Below are positions 25,345 through 33,981 of a stretch of 64,000 nt of DNA, piece after piece. The notes under the pieces were generated by a model. That model saw only the letters and a program-made list of their open reading frames with translations, was not told where the DNA came from and ran no database searches. Within the stretch, counting starts at the first letter, position 1, and each line of letters starts with the position of its first letter. Both the position numbers and the translations under genes were made by a program. Source of the DNA: Hyphomicrobiales bacterium (lineage in GTDB: Bacteria; Pseudomonadota; Alphaproteobacteria; Rhizobiales; Rhizobiaceae); contig QEVK01000019.1 of assembly GCA_003577315.1 (NCBI GenBank), forward strand, positions 110,627 through 174,626, given 5' to 3'.

Positions 25345-26673
25345 CTACACCGCCGCCGAGTGCCGCGCCGTGCCCCTGGCGAGATAGCCGTCGAAGCGCG
25401 CGGCCACCAGCCGCACCAGCGGCCGCCTGGCTTCCGGCACCGTGAAGCGGTCGCCCTCGCGGATCAGCGACGGCTCGGGCTTCTCCTCGGCCATCAGCGC
25501 GGCCTCCGCCAGCACCGGCGTCGCCGCCTGGCCGAAGCGCTCGGCCGCCTCGCGGGCGCAGAAGGAGAAGTCGCACATCAGCCGCTCGATCACCCAGGCG
25601 CGCAGGCGGTCGTCGTCGGAGAGCGCGATGCCGCGCGCCGTCGCCAGCCTGCCCTCGCCGACGCGCCGCTCGTATTCGCCGGTGGCGGTGACGTTCTGGG
25701 CGTAACCCTGGCGGTAGCGGCTGACCGAGGACGGCCCGAGGCCGATCAGCGTCTCGCAGCCGTCGTCGGTGTAGCCCTGGAAGTTGCGCTTGAGCCCGCC
25801 GGTCGCGGCCGCCCGCGCCAGCGAGTCGCCGGGCAGGGCGAAATGGTCGAGGCCGATGGCGTCGTAGCCGGCGCGGCGGATCACGCCGGCGGCGGCCAGC
25901 GACTGCGCCAGCCGCTCGTCGGCGCCCGGAAGCGCCGCCTCGTCGATCATGGTCTGGTGCTTCTTGAACCACGGCACGTGGGCGTAGCCGAACAGCGCGA
26001 TGCGCTCGGGCCTGAGCGACAGCACCTTCTCGACCGTGGCGACGACGCTTCGCTGCGTCTGGTGCGGCAGGCCGTAGAGGACGTCGAGATTGACGGAGGC
26101 CACGCCGCGCGCGCGCAGGCCGTCGATCACCGCCTTCGTGTCCTCGAAGGTCTGGTCGCGGTTGATCGCCTTCTGCACCGTCTCGTCGAAATCCTGGATG
26201 CCGAGGCTGGCGCGCGTCATGCCGATGTCGGCCAGCGCGTCGAGCCGGCCCTCGTCCATGTCGTTGGGATCGATCTCGACCGAGATCGAGGCGTCGGGCA
26301 GGAAGGTGAAACGACGCCGGAGCGCCGCCATCAGGGCGCGCATGTCGTCGGGCGCCACCAGCGTGGGCGAGCCGCCGCCGAAATGCAGCGCCGCCACCCT
26401 GGCGCGGCCGCCGACCTTCTCCGCCACCGTGCGGATCTCCTCGTGGAGATATCCGAGGAAGGTGGCGACGGGCTTGTAGAGCCGGGTCTGCTTGGTGTGG
26501 CAGGCGCAGAACCAGCACAGCCGGTCGCAGAACGGCACGTGGATGTAGAGCGACAGCCGCTCGTCCTGCGGGATGGCGGCGATCCATTCCTCCACGACGG
26601 CGGCGTCGATGCCGGGGTGGAAGTGCGGCGCGGTGGGGTAGCTGGTGTAGCGGGGGGCGGTGTCGGCCTGCAT
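25345..26673 (-). CDS. hemN: Oxygen-independent coproporphyrinogen III oxidase
   Basis: A 442-residue radical-SAM enzyme that decarboxylates coproporphyrinogen III to protoporphyrinogen IX in heme synthesis under low oxygen. RYTSYPTAPHF is the classic HemN N-terminus, and the iron-sulfur motif CDRLCWFCAC supplies C49, C53 and C56 plus the extra cysteine found in true HemN. GGGSPT (SAM-binding glycine-rich) and the HemN C-terminal domain follow. This distinguishes it from HemW and from the HutW protein at 52 kb. The ATG at 26673 is 83 bp from an FNR box shared with divergent fnrL, so anaerobic activation is expected. Confidence 0.95.
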   Translation of the reverse strand: MQADTAPRYTSYPTAPHFHPGIDAAVVEEWIAAIPQDERLSLYIHVPFCDRLCWFCACHTKQTRLYKPVATFLGYLHEEIRTVAEKVGGRARVAALHFGGGSPTLVAPDDMRALMAALRRRFTFLPDASISVEIDPNDMDEGRLDALADIGMTRASLGIQDFDETVQKAINRDQTFEDTKAVIDGLRARGVASVNLDVLYGLPHQTQRSVVATVEKVLSLRPERIALFGYAHVPWFKKHQTMIDEAALPGADERLAQSLAAAGVIRRAGYDAIGLDHFALPGDSLARAAATGGLKRNFQGYTDDGCETLIGLGPSSVSRYRQGYAQNVTATGEYERRVGEGRLATARGIALSDDDRLRAWVIERLMCDFSFCAREAAERFGQAATPVLAEAALMAEEKPEPSLIREGDRFTVPEARRPLVRLVAARFDGYLARGTARHSAAV

Positions 26674-26755
26674 GGGCGGGCTCCTCGTGTCACGGGCGCC
26701 ATATCGCGGGCACCGTATCAGGGGCACCTTGTCGCGCCTCGGGGGGATGGCGTCC

Positions 26756-26769
26756 TTGACTTTTGTCAA
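26756..26769. promoter_or_regulatory. fnrL: FNR/FnrL box between hemN and fnrL
   Basis: TTGACTTTTGTCAA is a perfect palindrome of the FNR/FixK type (consensus TTGAT-N4-ATCAA, with C/G at the inner position as often seen in alphaproteobacteria). It lies almost exactly midway between the divergent hemN and fnrL starts, 82-86 bp from each, so it can serve both, including autoregulation. Confidence 0.85.
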
Positions 26770-26855
26770 GTAACCTTCGGGGACAGACAATCTGACGCGG
26801 GACGCGGGGCACCTGAGGTGCTAGGAGAGGCGGGCCGTTCCCTGAGAGGGCGATC

Positions 26856-27578
26856 GTGCGCAACGACATCCAGACCGAAGACATTCCCGCTTTGTGCGCC
26901 TCGTGCGAGGCCCGCCACCGCGGCATCTGCGCCGCGCTCGACGCCGCGCAGCTCATCGCGCTGGCGCGCTCGTCCCACAGGCATCGCGCCGGCGAGGGCG
27001 AGGAGCTGGTGGGCGAGGAGGAGAGCATCGAGCGCTACTCCAACGTGCTTTCCGGCGTGGTCAAGCTGACCAAGACGCTGTCGGACGGCCGCCAGCAGAT
27101 CGTCGGCCTGCGCTTCGCGCCCGACTTCCTCGGCAGCCCGTTCAAGGTCGAGAGCAAGCTCAACGCCGAGGCGGCGACCAAGGTGTCGCTGTGCTCCTTC
27201 CCGCGCGGCGCCATCGAGCGGATGATGAAGGAGCAGCCGGGGCTGGAGCACCGCCTGCTGCAGCAGACGCTCAAGGAGCTCGACGAGGCGCGCGAGTGGA
27301 TGGTCACGCTCGGCCGCAAGACGGCGGCGGAGAAGGTGGCGAGCTTCCTGCTGCTGATCGCGAAGAACATCGATCCCTCCGCCCGGCCCGACCGCGACAA
27401 GGCCGAGTTCGAGCTGCCGCTGACGCGCGCCGACATCGCCGACTTCCTCGGCCTGACCATCGAGACGGTGAGCCGCCAGTTCACGCGGCTGCGCGCCGAC
27501 GGCATCATCGCCATCGAGAACAACCGCCAGGTCACGGTGCCGAGCCTGTCGCGGCTGGAGGCGCGCTCGGGAAGCTGA
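26856..27578 (+). CDS. fnrL: FNR-type oxygen-sensing transcriptional regulator
   Basis: A 240-residue Crp/Fnr protein. Four cysteines (C14, C17, C25 and C113) match the set that holds the oxygen-labile 4Fe-4S cluster of FNR. The cyclic-nucleotide-binding-type beta-roll spans about residues 35-140, the dimer helix follows, and the HTH is at about 188-217 (LTRADIADFLGLTIETVSRQF). The recognition helix carries E-TVSR, which reads TTGAT half-sites, agreeing with the boxes found here. Start is a GTG at 26856 behind GAGAGGG. Predicted targets in this window: hemN, itself, the hemerythrin gene, ccoNOQP and ccoGHIS. Confidence 0.93.
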   Translation: MRNDIQTEDIPALCASCEARHRGICAALDAAQLIALARSSHRHRAGEGEELVGEEESIERYSNVLSGVVKLTKTLSDGRQQIVGLRFAPDFLGSPFKVESKLNAEAATKVSLCSFPRGAIERMMKEQPGLEHRLLQQTLKELDEAREWMVTLGRKTAAEKVASFLLLIAKNIDPSARPDRDKAEFELPLTRADIADFLGLTIETVSRQFTRLRADGIIAIENNRQVTVPSLSRLEARSGS

Positions 27579-27662
27579 GCGGGCGCAGCCGCGCGGCCGT
27601 GCCGGCCGGCCCCCTTCCGCCCGCTCCGTTCCGCCCGCTCCCGCCGCGAAGACACCGCCGGC

Positions 27663-28184
27663 TCAGCCGGGTATGTCGCGCGCCAGGACCGGCATGACGT
27701 GCTCGCGCTCGAAGGCGATGTGGCGGCGCATGGCCTCGAAGAAGGCGCGCAGCATGAAGCCGAGCGCCTCCGGGTTGTCGATGGGCGAGCCGTGGCCGAT
27801 GGCGAACAGCACGTCGGCGAGGTCCTGGGCGGCGCATTCGTCCTCGATGTGCTCGGCCTTCAGCCGGCGGATCGAGGCGTCGCCCACCGAGGGCGGCGTC
27901 GCGGCGGCGGCGAAGGCGGGGAAGACGTGCTCCTCCTCGTAGGCGTGGCTTTCCTTGAGCAGCGGCACGATCCGCGCGGCGATGGTCAGGCACAGATGCC
28001 GGTCGACCTTGCGCGGCAGGCCGTCGGCGATCCTCTCCAGCTCGTCGCACAGCCGCAGCTTCTCGTCGTGCGCGCGGCCCATGTCGAGGCACGGCACGCT
28101 GCGGCCCGGCAGGCAGGCGGTGGCCACCGGGCAGATGCCGGGCGTGTCGCAAAGCAGGCCGCCGCTTTCCTTGCCCGCCGTCAC
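27663..28184 (-). CDS. Hemerythrin-like di-iron protein
   Basis: A 173-residue all-helical protein of the hemerythrin HHE family. The ligand set is complete: H39, H80/E84 (SHAYEEEH), H112/E116 (AEHIEDE) and H155/E159 (RRHIAFEREH). An N-terminal stretch with C12, C18, C24 and C32 (GLLCDTPGICPVATAC) is unusual and might bind metal or form disulfides. Related proteins sense or store oxygen or NO, or help repair iron-sulfur clusters; which one applies here is unknown. Start is GTG at 28184. It is divergent from ccoN, with a 23-bp palindrome and an FNR box between them. Confidence 0.85.
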   Translation of the reverse strand: MTAGKESGGLLCDTPGICPVATACLPGRSVPCLDMGRAHDEKLRLCDELERIADGLPRKVDRHLCLTIAARIVPLLKESHAYEEEHVFPAFAAAATPPSVGDASIRRLKAEHIEDECAAQDLADVLFAIGHGSPIDNPEALGFMLRAFFEAMRRHIAFEREHVMPVLARDIPG

Positions 28185-28205
28185 CCGAAGCCTCCGCGAT
28201 CATTC

Positions 28206-28228
28206 TTGTTATTGCGTCACAATGACAA
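28206..28228. promoter_or_regulatory. 23-bp near-perfect palindrome upstream of the hemerythrin gene
   Basis: Arms TTGTTATTG (28206-28214) and CAATGACAA (28220-28228) pair at eight of nine positions around CGTCA. It begins 22 bp before the hemerythrin GTG and lies 18 bp from the FNR box. The spacing is wrong for an FNR box. It looks like an operator for an unidentified regulator. Confidence 0.6.
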
Positions 28229-28246
28229 ACCTTTGGCGGAAAAACC

Positions 28247-28260
28247 TTGATCCAGGTCAA
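28247..28260 (+). promoter_or_regulatory. ccoN: FNR/FnrL box upstream of ccoNOQP
   Basis: TTGATCCAGGTCAA matches the FNR/FixK palindrome. It is 107 bp before the ccoN ATG and 62 bp from the divergent hemerythrin start, so it could act on both. Confidence 0.85.
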
Positions 28261-28367
28261 GGCGCGAAGACGCCCGCCGGAGGAAAGGCTTTCATCGGGG
28301 AAAACCGGCCCGGCCTCGCGCGCGGTTTTCTTCCGAGCCGCAACGCCGCCGACCAGGGGACGGGACA

Positions 28368-29935
28368 ATGAAATTTGCAGCAGAGATATTCGGCATCGGG
28401 GTGTTCGCCTTCGTCGCGCTGATGGGCGTGGCGTTCGCGGCGGACGACCTGTTCCGACAGCATATGTGGGTGCTGTTGTTCACGCTCGCGGCGTTCGCCG
28501 TGATCCTGATGCGCCGCACCAGCTTCGCGCCGGCGGCGCCGGCCGACCCGTCTGCCTACATGGACGAGCCGATCCGCTACGGCGCCATCGCCACCATGTT
28601 CTGGGGCGTGGTCGGCTTCCTGATCGGCGTCGTGGTGGCACTTCAGCTCGCCTTCCCGCAGCTCAACCTCGAGCCGTGGTTCACCTTCGGGCGCATGCGG
28701 CCGCTGCACACCTCGGCCGTCATCTTCGCCTTCGGCGGCAACGCGCTGATCGCCACCTCCTTCTACGTGGTGCAGCGCACGAGCCGCGCGCGGCTGTTCG
28801 GCGGCAACCTCGCCTGGTTCGTGTTCTGGGGCTACCAGCTCTTCATCGTCATGGCGGCGACCGGCTACCTGCTCGGCATCACCCAGAGCCGCGAATACGC
28901 CGAGCCCGAATGGTATGTCGACCTGTGGCTCACCGTCGTGTGGGTCGCCTATCTGGCGGTGTTCCTCGGCACGATCCTCAAGCGCAAGGAACCGCACATC
29001 TACGTCGCCAACTGGTTCTACCTGTCCTTCATCGTGACCATCGCGATGCTGCACGTGGTCAACAACCTGGCGATCCCGGTCTCCATCGTCGGGGTCAAGA
29101 GCTACTCGGCCTTCTCGGGCGTGCAGGACGCGCTGACGCAGTGGTGGTACGGCCACAACGCGGTCGGCTTCTTCCTCACCGCCGGCTTCCTCGGCATGAT
29201 GTACTACTTCGTGCCCAAGCAGGCCGAGCGGCCGGTCTATTCCTACCGGCTGTCGATCATCCACTTCTGGGCGCTGATCTTCCTCTACATCTGGGCCGGC
29301 CCCCACCACCTGCACTATACCGCGCTGCCCGACTGGGCGCAGACGCTCGGCATGGTGTTCTCGGTCATGCTGTGGATGCCCTCCTGGGGCGGCATGATCA
29401 ACGGCCTGATGACGCTGTCGGGCGCCTGGGACAAGGTGCGCACCGATCCGGTCATCCGCATGATGGTGGCGGCGATCGCCTTCTACGGCATGGCCACCTT
29501 CGAGGGGCCGATGATGTCGATCAAGGCGGTCAACTCGCTCAGCCACTACACCGACTGGACCATCGGCCACGTCCATTCCGGCGCGCTGGGCTGGAACGGC
29601 CTCATCACCTTCGCCGCGCTCTACTACATGGTGCCCAAGCTGTGGGGCCGCCAGCGCCTCTATTCGCTCAGGCTGGTCTCCTGGCACTTCTGGCTCGCCA
29701 TGCTCGGCATCGTCGTCTACGCGGCGGTGATGTGGGTGTCGGGCATCATGCAGGGCCTGATGTGGCGCGAGTACGACGCCCCTACTACGTGGCCCGCGCG
29801 GCGGGCGGCGCCCTGTTCCTCGCCGGCGCGCTGGTGATGGCCTACAACCTGACCATGACCATCCTCGGCCGCCAGCGCGAGGAGGAGCCGATCGGCGGCG
29901 TCGCCGCGAAGCCCGCCATCCAGCCCGCCGAATAG
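28368..29935 (+). pseudogene. ccoN: cbb3-type cytochrome c oxidase subunit I, broken by a frame-changing deletion
   Basis: Catalytic heme-copper subunit of the high-affinity cbb3 oxidase. From the ATG at 28368 the frame gives normal FixN/CcoN sequence up to GLMWREYD (D470, codon 29775-29777), including [13 protein letters not shown], the His-rich PHHLHYTA region and [12 protein letters not shown]. It then turns into [12 protein letters not shown] and stops at 29837. From 29780, in a frame shifted by two, [23 protein letters not shown] continues the last transmembrane helix (interrupted here) and ends at 29935. The usual loop of about 17 residues between WREYD and PYY is missing. The span is 1568 bp, which is about 52 bp short of a normal 539-residue gene. 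Either a real lesion or a sequence/assembly artefact. Confidence 0.9.
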
Positions 29936-29945
29936 GAGCCCGAAA

Positions 29946-30677
29946 ATGGCAATCATCGACAAGCACAAGGTCATCGAGCGCAACGCCACGCTCCTGTTCG
30001 CCGGCTCGCTGTTCGTCGTCACCATCGGCGGCATCGTCGAGATCGTGCCGCTGTTCTACCTGGAGAACACGATCGAGAAGGTGGAGGGCATGCGGCCCTA
30101 CTCGCCGCTGGAGCTGGCCGGGCGCAACATCTACATCCGCGAGGGCTGCTACACCTGCCATTCGCAGATGATCCGGCCCTTCCGCGACGAGGTCGAGCGC
30201 TACGGCCACTACAGCCTCGCCGCGGAATCGATGTACGACCATCCCTTCCAGTGGGGCTCGAAGCGCACGGGGCCGGACCTCGCCCGCGTCGGCGACCGCT
30301 ACTCCAACGAGTGGCACGTCCAGCACCTGATCGATCCGCGCTCCGTGGTGCCGGAATCGGTGATGCCGAGCTATGCCTTCCTCAAGGACAAGCCGCTGGC
30401 GGTGAAGGACTTCTCCACCCATCTCGTGGCCAACACGCGCGTCGGCGTGCCCTACAGCGACGAGATGATCGAGAACGCGGAAGCCGACCTGAAGGCCCAG
30501 GCCGACCCCAACGCCGACACCTCCGGCGTCGAGGCGCGCTACCCCAAGGCCAAGCTCGGCGACTTCGACGGCAACCCCGCGGCGCTGACCGAGATGGACG
30601 CGCTGGTGGCCTATCTGCAGATGCTCGGCACGCTGGTCGACTTCTCGACCTACGACGAAGCCGCCGGCTACCGCTGA
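29946..30677 (+). CDS. ccoO: cbb3 oxidase subunit II (membrane-anchored monoheme cytochrome c)
   Basis: A 243-residue protein with an N-terminal membrane anchor (about residues 14-38) and one heme c site, C68-YT-C71-H72 in [15 protein letters not shown]. It passes electrons from CcoP to Cco[21 protein letters not shown] and [11 protein letters not shown] are typical, and the length is normal. It starts 10 bp after the ccoN end with GGAGC as the likely RBS. Intact despite the break in ccoN. Confidence 0.97.
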   Translation: MAIIDKHKVIERNATLLFAGSLFVVTIGGIVEIVPLFYLENTIEKVEGMRPYSPLELAGRNIYIREGCYTCHSQMIRPFRDEVERYGHYSLAAESMYDHPFQWGSKRTGPDLARVGDRYSNEWHVQHLIDPRSVVPESVMPSYAFLKDKPLAVKDFSTHLVANTRVGVPYSDEMIENAEADLKAQADPNADTSGVEARYPKAKLGDFDGNPAALTEMDALVAYLQMLGTLVDFSTYDEAAGYR

Positions 30678-30687
30678 GGAGGGCGCG

Positions 30688-30840
30688 ATGGAAACCTACA
30701 CCGCGCTGCGCCAGTTCGCCGACTCCTGGGCGCTCGCCGCCATGACGATCTTCTTCATCGGCGTGGTGATCTTCACCTTCCGCCCCGGCAGCCGCAGAAA
30801 GGCCGACGAGGCCGCCCGCATTCCCCTCAAGGACGACTGA
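30688..30840 (+). CDS. ccoQ: cbb3 oxidase small subunit CcoQ/FixQ
   Basis: A 50-residue single-pass membrane protein. METYTALRQFADSWALAAMT leads into a hydrophobic helix (about residues 14-31) and then a basic tail FRPGSRRKADEAA. CcoQ stabilises the cbb3 complex. It has a good RBS (GAGGAGGGCGCG) and lies 10 bp after ccoO and one base before ccoP. Confidence 0.9.
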   Translation: METYTALRQFADSWALAAMTIFFIGVVIFTFRPGSRRKADEAARIPLKDD

Positions 30841-30841
30841 G

Positions 30842-31696
30842 ATGAGCGACAAACACATCGACGAGGTAAGCGGCGTCGTCACCACCGGCCACGAGTGGGA
30901 CGGCATCCGCGAGCTGGACAACCCCATGCCGCGCTGGTGGCTGTGGACCTTCTACGCCACCATCGCGTGGGCGCTCGCCTATACGATCGCCTATCCGGCC
31001 TGGCCGCTGATCTCCTCGGCGACCTCGGGCGTGCTCGCCTGGTCGAGCCGCGGCGAGCTTCGCACCGAATTGTCGGCGGCCGAGGCGACGAGGGCCGAGT
31101 ACGCCGCGCGCGTCGCCGAGCTTCCGGTCGAGGAGATCCTGGCCGACGACACGCTGCGCCAGTTCGCCACCTCGGCGGGCGCGGCCGCCTTCCGGGTCAA
31201 CTGCGTGCAGTGCCACGGCTCGGGCGCGGCGGGCTCGCCCGGCTACCCCAACCTCAACGACGACGAGTGGCTGTGGGGCGGCACGGCCGAGGACATCCGC
31301 GCCACCATCGCCCACGGCGTGCGCTTCTCCGGCGACGACGAGACGCGCTATTCGGAGATGACGGCCTTCGCCGACATCCTCGATCGCGAAGAGGTCGCGA
31401 CGGTGGCGGCCTATGTGAAGTCCTTGTCGGAAGGCGGCGATCCCGCCGGGACGGGCGCCGACATCTACGCCGACAACTGCGCCTCCTGCCACGGCGAGAC
31501 GGGCAAGGGCGAGCCGTCGCTCGGCGCGCCGGACCTGACCGACGCGATCTGGCTCTACGGCTCGGACGTCGGCGAGATCGCGGCGCAGATCCGCACGCCC
31601 AAGCACGGCGTCATGCCGGCCTGGCAGGCGCGGCTGGGCGAGACCACGGTCAAGGAGCTGGCCGTCTACGTCCATTCGCTGGGCGGCGGCCAGTAG
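30842..31696 (+). CDS. ccoP: cbb3 oxidase subunit III (diheme cytochrome c)
   Basis: A 284-residue protein with an N-terminal membrane helix (RWWLWTFYATIAWALAYTIA, about 31-50) and two heme c sites, CVQCH at 121-125 and CASCH at 213-217. DEVSGVVTTGHEWDGIRELDNP is the diagnostic CcoP N-terminus (given in two parts: DEVSGVVTTGHEWDG and IRELDNP). It receives electrons from soluble or membrane cytochrome c. The ATG at 30842 lies one base after the ccoQ stop. Length is normal. Confidence 0.97.
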   Translation: MSDKHIDEVSGVVTTGHEWDGIRELDNPMPRWWLWTFYATIAWALAYTIAYPAWPLISSATSGVLAWSSRGELRTELSAAEATRAEYAARVAELPVEEILADDTLRQFATSAGAAAFRVNCVQCHGSGAAGSPGYPNLNDDEWLWGGTAEDIRATIAHGVRFSGDDETRYSEMTAFADILDREEVATVAAYVKSLSEGGDPAGTGADIYADNCASCHGETGKGEPSLGAPDLTDAIWLYGSDVGEIAAQIRTPKHGVMPAWQARLGETTVKELAVYVHSLGGGQ

Positions 31697-31772
31697 CGGC
31701 CCGATGGCCCGATAGCGGCATCGCGCGCCCCGGCCGCGAGGCCGGCGCAAGACGGGGGCAAGGCGAGGGGGG

Positions 31773-31804
31773 AGGCCGGTGCGGCGTTTTGGCCGCGCCG
31801 GCCT
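31773..31804 (+). terminator. Hairpin after ccoP, possible terminator
   Basis: AGGCCGGTGCGGC and GCCGCGCCGGCCT form a 13-bp stem with one G-T pair around GTTTTG. It lies 77 bp after ccoP and before the ccoG FNR box, so it may separate the two units. No T-tract follows. Confidence 0.45.
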
Positions 31805-31830
31805 TCGCACCTTCCGGCCGGGAGCCCGTC

Positions 31831-31844
31831 TTGATATGAATCAA
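31831..31844 (+). promoter_or_regulatory. ccoG: FNR/FnrL box upstream of ccoGHIS
   Basis: TTGATATGAATCAA is a perfect match to the FNR consensus TTGAT-N4-ATCAA. It lies 65 bp before the ccoG ATG, a suitable distance for direct activation. Confidence 0.9.
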
Positions 31845-31909
31845 GGTCGGCGGAGGAGATCGGGGGCAACTGCATCGAGGCGGACTGCCCCGCTCCGCAG
31901 GAGAATGCC

Positions 31910-33463
31910 ATGACGACCACGTCGATCGAGGTTGAGCGGCACGACGCCGAGGCCGTCAACTCGGCCAAGATACGCCAGCCGCTCTACGCCGCGCGCAAGA
32001 AGATCTTCCCCAAGCGCGCGTCCGGCCAGTTCCGCCGCTTCAAGTGGCTGGTCATGATCGTCACGCTCGGCATCTACTACCTGACGCCGTGGCTGCGCTT
32101 CGACCGCGGGCCGCACGCCCCCGACCAGGCCGTGCTGGTCGACCTCGCCAACCGCCGCTTCTACTTCTTCTTCATCGAGATCTGGCCGCAGGAGTTCTTC
32201 ATCGTCGCGGGCCTGCTCGTCATGGCCGGACTCGGCCTGTTCCTGCTGACGTCGACGGTGGGGCGGGCCTGGTGCGGCTACACCTGCCCGCAGACGGTGT
32301 GGGTCGACCTGTTCCTCGTGATCGAGCGCGCGGTCGAGGGCGACCGCAACGCGCGCATGAAGCTCGACGCCGCGCCGTGGGGGGCGCGCAAGATTGCGCT
32401 CAGGACGGTCAAGCACGCCATCTGGATCGCCATCGCCGTCGCCACCGGCGGCGCGTGGATCTTCTACTTCGCCGACGCGCCCACGCTGCTTTCCGACCTC
32501 GTCACCGGCGAGGCCGCGCCCGTCGCCTACATGACGGTGGCGCTGCTCACCGCCACCACCTACACCTTCGGCGGGCTGATGCGCGAGCAGGTCTGCACCT
32601 ACATGTGCCCGTGGCCGCGCATCCAGGCGGCCATGCTCGACGAGAACTCGCTGACCGTCACCTACAACGACTGGCGCGGCGAGCCGCGCACGCGCGGCGC
32701 CAAGAAGGCGCTTGCCGCCGGCAAGGTCGCCGGCGACTGCGTCGACTGCAACGCCTGCGTCGTCGTGTGCCCGATGGGCATCGACATCCGCGACGGCCAG
32801 CAGCTCGAATGCATCACCTGCGCGCTGTGCATCGACGCCTGCGACGCGGTGATGGACAAGCTCGGCCGCGCCCGCGGGCTGATCTCCTACGCCACGCTTG
32901 CCGACTACAACACCAACATGGCCATCGCCACCGGCGGCGGCGCGCACGCCATCGACCCCTCCCTGGTCCACAAGCCGGGAGGCGGGCTGGCCGACGGCAT
33001 CGTGCCCTTCCATCTGTCGCGCATCTTCCAGCCGCGCGTCTTCATCTATTTCGCCGGCTGGGCGCTGATCGGCGTGGCGCTCGTCTATGCGTTGATGGTG
33101 CGCGACCGGCTCGAGGTCAACGTCCTGCACGACCGCAACCCGCAATTCGTCGTGCTGTCGGACGGCTCGATCCGCAACGGCTACACGGTCAAGCTGCTCA
33201 ACAAGATCCCCGAGCCGCGCGAGGTCACCGTCTCCATCGACGGGCTGCCGGGCGGCGCGATGAGCGTGGTCGGCATCGACCGGGCCGAGGGCGCGGCCGT
33301 CGACGTCGCGCTCGACCCCGACCGGCTGAAGACGCTGAAGATCTACGTGCGCCAGCCGCGCGAGCTGGTCGACGGGCGGGTGCAGACCTTCCGCTTCCTT
33401 GTCGAGGACGCCGAAAACGGCGAGAATGCCGCCTATACCGCCAACTTCGATGCGCCGGAGTGA
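31910..33463 (+). CDS. ccoG: Cytochrome c oxidase accessory protein CcoG/FixG
   Basis: A 517-residue polytopic membrane protein with ferredoxin-like iron-sulfur sites. GYTCPQTVW and EQVCTYMCPWPR come before the 2x[4Fe-4S]-type region (GDCVDCNACVVVCPMGIDIR, then QLECITCALCIDACDAVM). CcoG reduces Cu(II) for delivery to the cbb3 oxidase. The C-terminal periplasmic immunoglobulin-like domain follows a last helix at about residue 385. First gene of ccoGHIS; five bases separate it from ccoH. Confidence 0.96.
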   Translation: MTTTSIEVERHDAEAVNSAKIRQPLYAARKKIFPKRASGQFRRFKWLVMIVTLGIYYLTPWLRFDRGPHAPDQAVLVDLANRRFYFFFIEIWPQEFFIVAGLLVMAGLGLFLLTSTVGRAWCGYTCPQTVWVDLFLVIERAVEGDRNARMKLDAAPWGARKIALRTVKHAIWIAIAVATGGAWIFYFADAPTLLSDLVTGEAAPVAYMTVALLTATTYTFGGLMREQVCTYMCPWPRIQAAMLDENSLTVTYNDWRGEPRTRGAKKALAAGKVAGDCVDCNACVVVCPMGIDIRDGQQLECITCALCIDACDAVMDKLGRARGLISYATLADYNTNMAIATGGGAHAIDPSLVHKPGGGLADGIVPFHLSRIFQPRVFIYFAGWALIGVALVYALMVRDRLEVNVLHDRNPQFVVLSDGSIRNGYTVKLLNKIPEPREVTVSIDGLPGGAMSVVGIDRAEGAAVDVALDPDRLKTLKIYVRQPRELVDGRVQTFRFLVEDAENGENAAYTANFDAPE

Positions 33464-33468
33464 CGAGG

Positions 33469-33981
33469 ATGAGCGATCGTTCCGCAACGGGCCGCGAATT
33501 CACCGGCAGGCACATGCTGGCCATCATGCTCGCCTTCTTCGGCGTCATCATCGCCGTCAACCTGACCATGGCGGTGCTGGCGCGCACGAGCTGGGCGGGG
33601 CTGGTGGTGCAGAACACCTATGTCGCCAGCCAGCAGTTCAACGCCAAGGCCGAGGAGGGCCGCCGGCAGGCCATGCTCGGCTTCACGCCGGCGCTTTCGC
33701 TCGGCGACGGCGTGCTGCGCTTCTCGCTCGCCGACAAGGAGGGCCGCCCCGTGCGCCTGACCGGCGGCACGGCGACGCTGCGCCGGCCGGTGGGCGACGC
33801 CGACGACGCCACGGTGGCGCTCGCGCCGCAGGGCGACGCGCTTGAGGCCGCGCTCGCGGTCGAGGACGGGGCGTGGATCGTCGAGGTCCACGCCGACGTC
33901 GCGGCCGACGCCGGGGCCGGGCTCGACCATCCCTGGCGCGAGACGAGGCGCGTCCAGCTTCGCGGAGGGACGGCGCGATGA
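33469..33981 (+). CDS. ccoH: FixH/CcoH family assembly protein
   Basis: A 170-residue protein with one N-terminal membrane helix (HMLAIMLAFFGVIIAVNLTM, about residues 15-34) and a periplasmic domain starting NTYVASQQFN. FixH-type proteins are needed for cbb3 maturation, probably by cooperating with the CcoI copper pump. ATG at 33469 follows GACGAGG; the TGA overlaps the ccoI ATG (ATGA). Confidence 0.92.
   Translation: MSDRSATGREFTGRHMLAIMLAFFGVIIAVNLTMAVLARTSWAGLVVQNTYVASQQFNAKAEEGRRQAMLGFTPALSLGDGVLRFSLADKEGRPVRLTGGTATLRRPVGDADDATVALAPQGDALEAALAVEDGAWIVEVHADVAADAGAGLDHPWRETRRVQLRGGTAR

Noticed and set aside
27600..27650. Short direct repeat TTCCGCCCGCTCC, two copies
   Set aside because: Only two adjacent copies in a GC-rich spacer after fnrL; no sign of a functional array.
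28368..29935. Reading ccoN as two real overlapping genes
   Set aside because: The two frames give consecutive parts of a single family domain, so a deletion explains them better.
28257..30422. A 721-codon antisense frame over ccoN and ccoO
   Set aside because: Composition is His/Asp/Arg-rich and unlike any family, and the plus strand encodes conserved oxidase subunits.
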